In this document: positions 6,189-7,908 of the stretch, piece by piece
Position numbering within the stretch: position 1 is the first letter of the stretch
Layout: each line of letters opens with the position of its first letter
Assembly: GCA_016293645.1 (NCBI GenBank)
Contig: JAEDDW010000081.1
Coordinates: 1-7,908, forward strand
Reading direction: 5' to 3'
Origin: Treponema sp.
GTDB lineage: Bacteria; Spirochaetota; Spirochaetia; Treponematales; Treponemataceae
DNA: 7,908 bases
Translations under genes and position numbers: made by a program
The notes under the pieces: model-generated
Seen by the model: only the letters and a program-made list of their open reading frames with translations
Database searches by the model: none
What the model was told of the DNA's origin: nothing

Positions 6189-7604
6189 TTATCTAAATAA
6201 GTCTTCGCCGCTGACAAGGTGCATATTATTTTTTCTTGCAAATTCTTTTGCCTGTTCTGTAAATCCTGCCCACGAGAAATACCAGCAATCAATTATTGCA
6301 TTTTCCTTTTTCGTCAAAGACGACAGATCTTTTAAACGATGTTTTTCCAAAGCAGAATCGTTTACTTCACTGTTATGAAATTTGCATTCCGCACTAATTA
6401 ATTGTGATTTATCTTCATTTGCTGCAACAATATCTATTTCTGTATTTTTATCCCACCACCTGCCAATCTGAGTAAATATAAATGGAAGTTTGTGATTATG
6501 ATTCTGAACTCTAAGCCATTCAATACACACATTCTCAAAGCTTGCAGAAGCATACTCGTTAAACTGTGGTTCAATGACTGAATCATAAATATTTTCCCAG
6601 TCTCCAAATTCAAGTGACGATAGATTTGGAAATACAAATTTATACCAGAAGCAAAAGAAAGAATCTTTCAATCGATACAGACCGCGCTGAGCATTTTGCT
6701 TTTCTTTTTCCGATGAAAGAACAGGAAACTCTCTTAGAGCAATACCCAGTTCTATAAGATTTTTAAGATATACAGATAGTTTTCCCTTTTCGATTAATGT
6801 GGATTGCTGAATTTCATTAAAAGCTGTTTTCCCGCTGGCTATAGATTGAATTATTGTATTGTAAGTTCCGGGTTCCCTAAGTTCCTGTCTCATAAGGAAT
6901 TCTGGTTCCGAATAAAGAATAGACCCTCGCTTTAGAACGGAACTGCAAATGTTCTGCTTAAGATCCTTAGAATCATCAAACTGCGAAAGATAATAAGGAA
7001 TGCCACCAAGAATTGCATGGGCAAGCACCTTATCTCTATTATTCCAGTTGGGGAAAAATTTTACCGAATCAAAATAAGGCATTGGAAGCATTTTGTAGAT
7101 ACCGGTAGCACGACCATAAAGAGGATTCTTTTCGGATAAGATTTCTTTTTCAATATAACTCATTGCACTTCCACAAAGAATTATCATTACATTGGAGTCC
7201 TTGAATTCCGTATCCCAAAGCTTTTGAAGAATTGAAGGAATTTCTGGATTTTCTTTTGCCATGTAAGGAAATTCATCGATTACAAGAATCTGTTTTTTAC
7301 CACCCAATACCGGGATGTCTTTTACCGCAAGAAGTGCCTGCTCCCAATTAGAAAATTCAGTAACATATCTTCGCTGTGGTATATCAAAAGAAAGAAGTTT
7401 TTGGCTGAAGTTCTTCAACTGTGCGGAATCTTCAGTCTGTGTACAAGTAAAAAACACAGGATTTTTGTCTTTACAGAAATGAGAAATGGTTTCCGTTTTT
7501 CCAATTCGTCTACGCCCATATAAAATTACAAGCTGACCACCTCTTGATTCATACTTTTCCTGTAAAAAAGCTAATTCGTTTTTTCGAGCTATAAAACCGT
7601 TCAT
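6189..7604 (-). CDS. AAA ATPase with C-terminal DUF234 nuclease-like domain
   Basis: A 471-residue cytoplasmic STAND/AAA-type ATPase of the archaeal-ATPase plus DUF234 family (COG1672-like), whose cellular role is not established. N-terminal P-loop domain: Walker A YGRRRIGKTE (Gly30, Gly35, Lys36, Thr37), Walker B ILVIDEF (Asp110, Glu111), and sensor-1-like IILCGSAMS (141-149). A winged-helix-like segment follows (about 255-295). The C-terminal DUF234 domain (about 310-471) has TEIDIVA and SAECKF, giving Asp391, Glu406 and Lys408 in the arrangement of a PD-(D/E)xK nuclease core. Length is typical for the family. ATG at 7604 is chosen over an in-frame TTG at 7631, because the promoter -10 box ends six bases before it and the TTG would lie inside the promoter. 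The region is AT-rich compared with pepT and pflA, consistent with acquisition. It is followed by the lipoprotein gene without a clear terminator. Confidence 0.9.
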   Translation of the reverse strand: MNGFIARKNELAFLQEKYESRGGQLVILYGRRRIGKTETISHFCKDKNPVFFTCTQTEDSAQLKNFSQKLLSFDIPQRRYVTEFSNWEQALLAVKDIPVLGGKKQILVIDEFPYMAKENPEIPSILQKLWDTEFKDSNVMIILCGSAMSYIEKEILSEKNPLYGRATGIYKMLPMPYFDSVKFFPNWNNRDKVLAHAILGGIPYYLSQFDDSKDLKQNICSSVLKRGSILYSEPEFLMRQELREPGTYNTIIQSIASGKTAFNEIQQSTLIEKGKLSVYLKNLIELGIALREFPVLSSEKEKQNAQRGLYRLKDSFFCFWYKFVFPNLSSLEFGDWENIYDSVIEPQFNEYASASFENVCIEWLRVQNHNHKLPFIFTQIGRWWDKNTEIDIVAANEDKSQLISAECKFHNSEVNDSALEKHRLKDLSSLTKKENAIIDCWYFSWAGFTEQAKEFARKNNMHLVSGEDLFR

Positions 7605-7610
7605 AACATC

Positions 7611-7639
7611 AGTATATTTGTCAAAACACAATTTGTCAA
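7611..7639 (-). promoter_or_regulatory. Promoter of the ATPase gene (leaderless)
   Basis: Minus strand: a perfect TTGACA (7639-7634), a 17-bp spacer, and TATACT (7616-7611). The ATG begins seven bases after the -10 box, so the expected start of transcription coincides with the A of the ATG, and no ribosome-binding sequence exists upstream. The promoter lies almost wholly inside the palindrome at 7613-7659. Confidence 0.75.
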
Positions 7640-7659
7640 TTTATGTTTTGACAAATATA
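7613..7659. promoter_or_regulatory. Perfect 16-bp palindrome, likely operator
   Basis: TATATTTGTCAAAACA (7613-7628) and its exact reverse complement TGTTTTGACAAATATA (7644-7659) flank a 15-base spacer that holds a further TTTGTCAA. The motif TTGACAAA therefore occurs three times: twice on the minus strand and once on the plus strand. The arms overlap the ATPase -10 box and a divergent plus-strand promoter. This is the layout of an operator bound by a dimeric regulator, possibly the ATPase itself through its winged-helix segment (inference). Confidence 0.7.
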
Positions 7660-7661
7660 AT
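7633..7661 (+). promoter_or_regulatory. Divergent plus-strand promoter candidate
   Basis: TTGTCA (7633-7638), a 17-bp spacer, and a perfect TATAAT (7656-7661). It follows from the same palindrome as the ATPase promoter. No open reading frame with a ribosome site follows on the plus strand; a transcript from about 7668 would be antisense to the pflB 3' region. Confidence 0.45.
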
Positions 7662-7697
7662 AAGCAAAATGGAGTTTCCTACAAAATTCAAGAAGAC

Positions 7698-7740
7698 AAA
7701 AAAAAGCCCCCGTGACTGAATTTTCATCCAATCACGGGGG
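7698..7740 (-). terminator. Intrinsic terminator of pflB
   Basis: Minus strand: CCCCCGTGA (7740-7732) pairs perfectly with TCACGGGGG (7715-7707) around a 16-base loop, followed one base later by a run of eight Ts (7705-7698). This is a canonical rho-independent terminator 82 bases past the pflB stop, and it should end the pflB transcript before the ATPase promoter. Confidence 0.92.
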
Positions 7741-7758
7741 GTTCGCAAACTCATCTAC

Positions 7759-7798
7759 GCAGCATAGCTGCTACCGAGTTTTCGTTGCCGAAAACTCG
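7759..7798 (-). other. Paired hairpins in the pflB 3' untranslated region
   Basis: Minus strand: a perfect 10-bp stem CGAGTTTTCG / CGAAAACTCG is closed by the GNRA tetraloop GCAA (7798-7775). Next comes a small GCAGC-TAT-GCTGC hairpin (7771-7759). Both precede the terminator, so the pflB mRNA ends in three consecutive stem-loops. Possible roles are 3'-end stabilisation or a processed 3' RNA; none is shown by the sequence. Confidence 0.55.
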
Positions 7799-7822
7799 CG
7801 GACTCTTAAGCAAACTGTCATC

Positions 7823-7908
7823 TTACAGAGAAGCATGACATGTTCTTGCTATTACGTCGTCCTGCTGTTCCTTTGTAAGGTTGATGAAGCGAACTGCATA
7901 ACCTGAAA
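7823..7908 (-). CDS. pflB: Pyruvate formate-lyase, C-terminal end (partial)
   Basis: The last 28 codons of pyruvate formate-lyase, which converts pyruvate and CoA to acetyl-CoA and formate under anaerobiosis. The translation SGYAVRFINLTKEQQDDVIA followed by RTCHASL closely matches the E. coli PflB tail (SGYAVRFNSLTKEQQQDVITRTF). The Gly codon at 7903-7901 corresponds to the glycyl-radical residue of the RVSGYAVRF motif, the site that PflA activates. The next partial codon (..TT) fits the expected Val or similar before Ser-Gly. The gene continues beyond the window. The stop is TAA at 7825-7823, followed by a structured 3' region and a terminator. Confidence 0.93.
   Translation of the reverse strand, partial: SGYAVRFINLTKEQQDDVIARTCHASL

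Noticed and set aside
7605..7631. Longer ATPase start at the TTG at 7631
   Set aside because: The TTG lies upstream of the -10 box, inside the palindrome, so it would not be in the predicted transcript; the family N-terminus begins at the ATG at 7604.
7712..7906. Plus-strand open frame of 64 codons opposite the pflB tail
   Set aside because: It spans the terminator, the hairpins and the antisense of the conserved PflB C-terminus. It could only be read from the divergent promoter, and no Shine-Dalgarno sequence is evident.
1..7908. tRNA or rRNA genes
   Set aside because: I saw no cloverleaf with a TTCRANY arm and no rRNA-like conserved stretches on either strand.

Overview
The window looks like chromosomal DNA of a fermentative spirochaete, most likely a gut, rumen or oral Treponema. 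This is inferred from gene content: pyruvate formate-lyase and its activase, a peptidase T, a large surface lipoprotein with a spirochaete-type lipobox (LLASC), a remnant of a BspA-like leucine-rich-repeat protein, and a DUF234-type AAA ATPase. I cannot confirm the species from sequence alone. Every supportable gene lies on the minus strand, so transcription runs from high to low coordinates.

Region by region, in the direction of transcription. Positions 7908-7823 hold the last 28 codons of pyruvate formate-lyase (pflB), cut by the window edge just at the glycyl-radical site. A structured 3' region and a strong intrinsic terminator follow (7822-7698). A 47-bp palindrome with back-to-back sigma70-like promoters (7661-7611) then drives a DUF234 AAA ATPase (7604-6189) that appears to be leaderless. 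After a tract of phased A-runs and a good promoter comes a 788-residue lipoprotein built of fibronectin-III-like modules (6045-3679). The stretch 3678-2870 has no intact gene. It carries two related miniature inverted-repeat elements (3529-3649 and 2957-3103), a broken BspA-like gene between them (3461-3138), and the pflA promoter. Then come pflA (2869-2126), a membrane-anchored degenerate HD-GYP protein in the same transcription unit (2113-1310), and pepT (1229-81) with its own, apparently leaderless, promoter. A hairpin at 24-55 lies downstream of pepT.

PflA installs the glycyl radical on PflB, and the two genes are commonly adjacent. Here about 5 kb separates them, and that 5 kb contains the ATPase, the lipoprotein, the mobile-looking repeats and a pseudogene. 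The simplest reading is that accessory DNA was inserted into an ancestral pflB-pflA locus, with pflA keeping or gaining its own promoter next to one of the miniature elements. The most unusual signals are the family of hairpins that share an 11-12 nt loop but have unrelated stems, and the palindromic two-way promoter of the leaderless ATPase.
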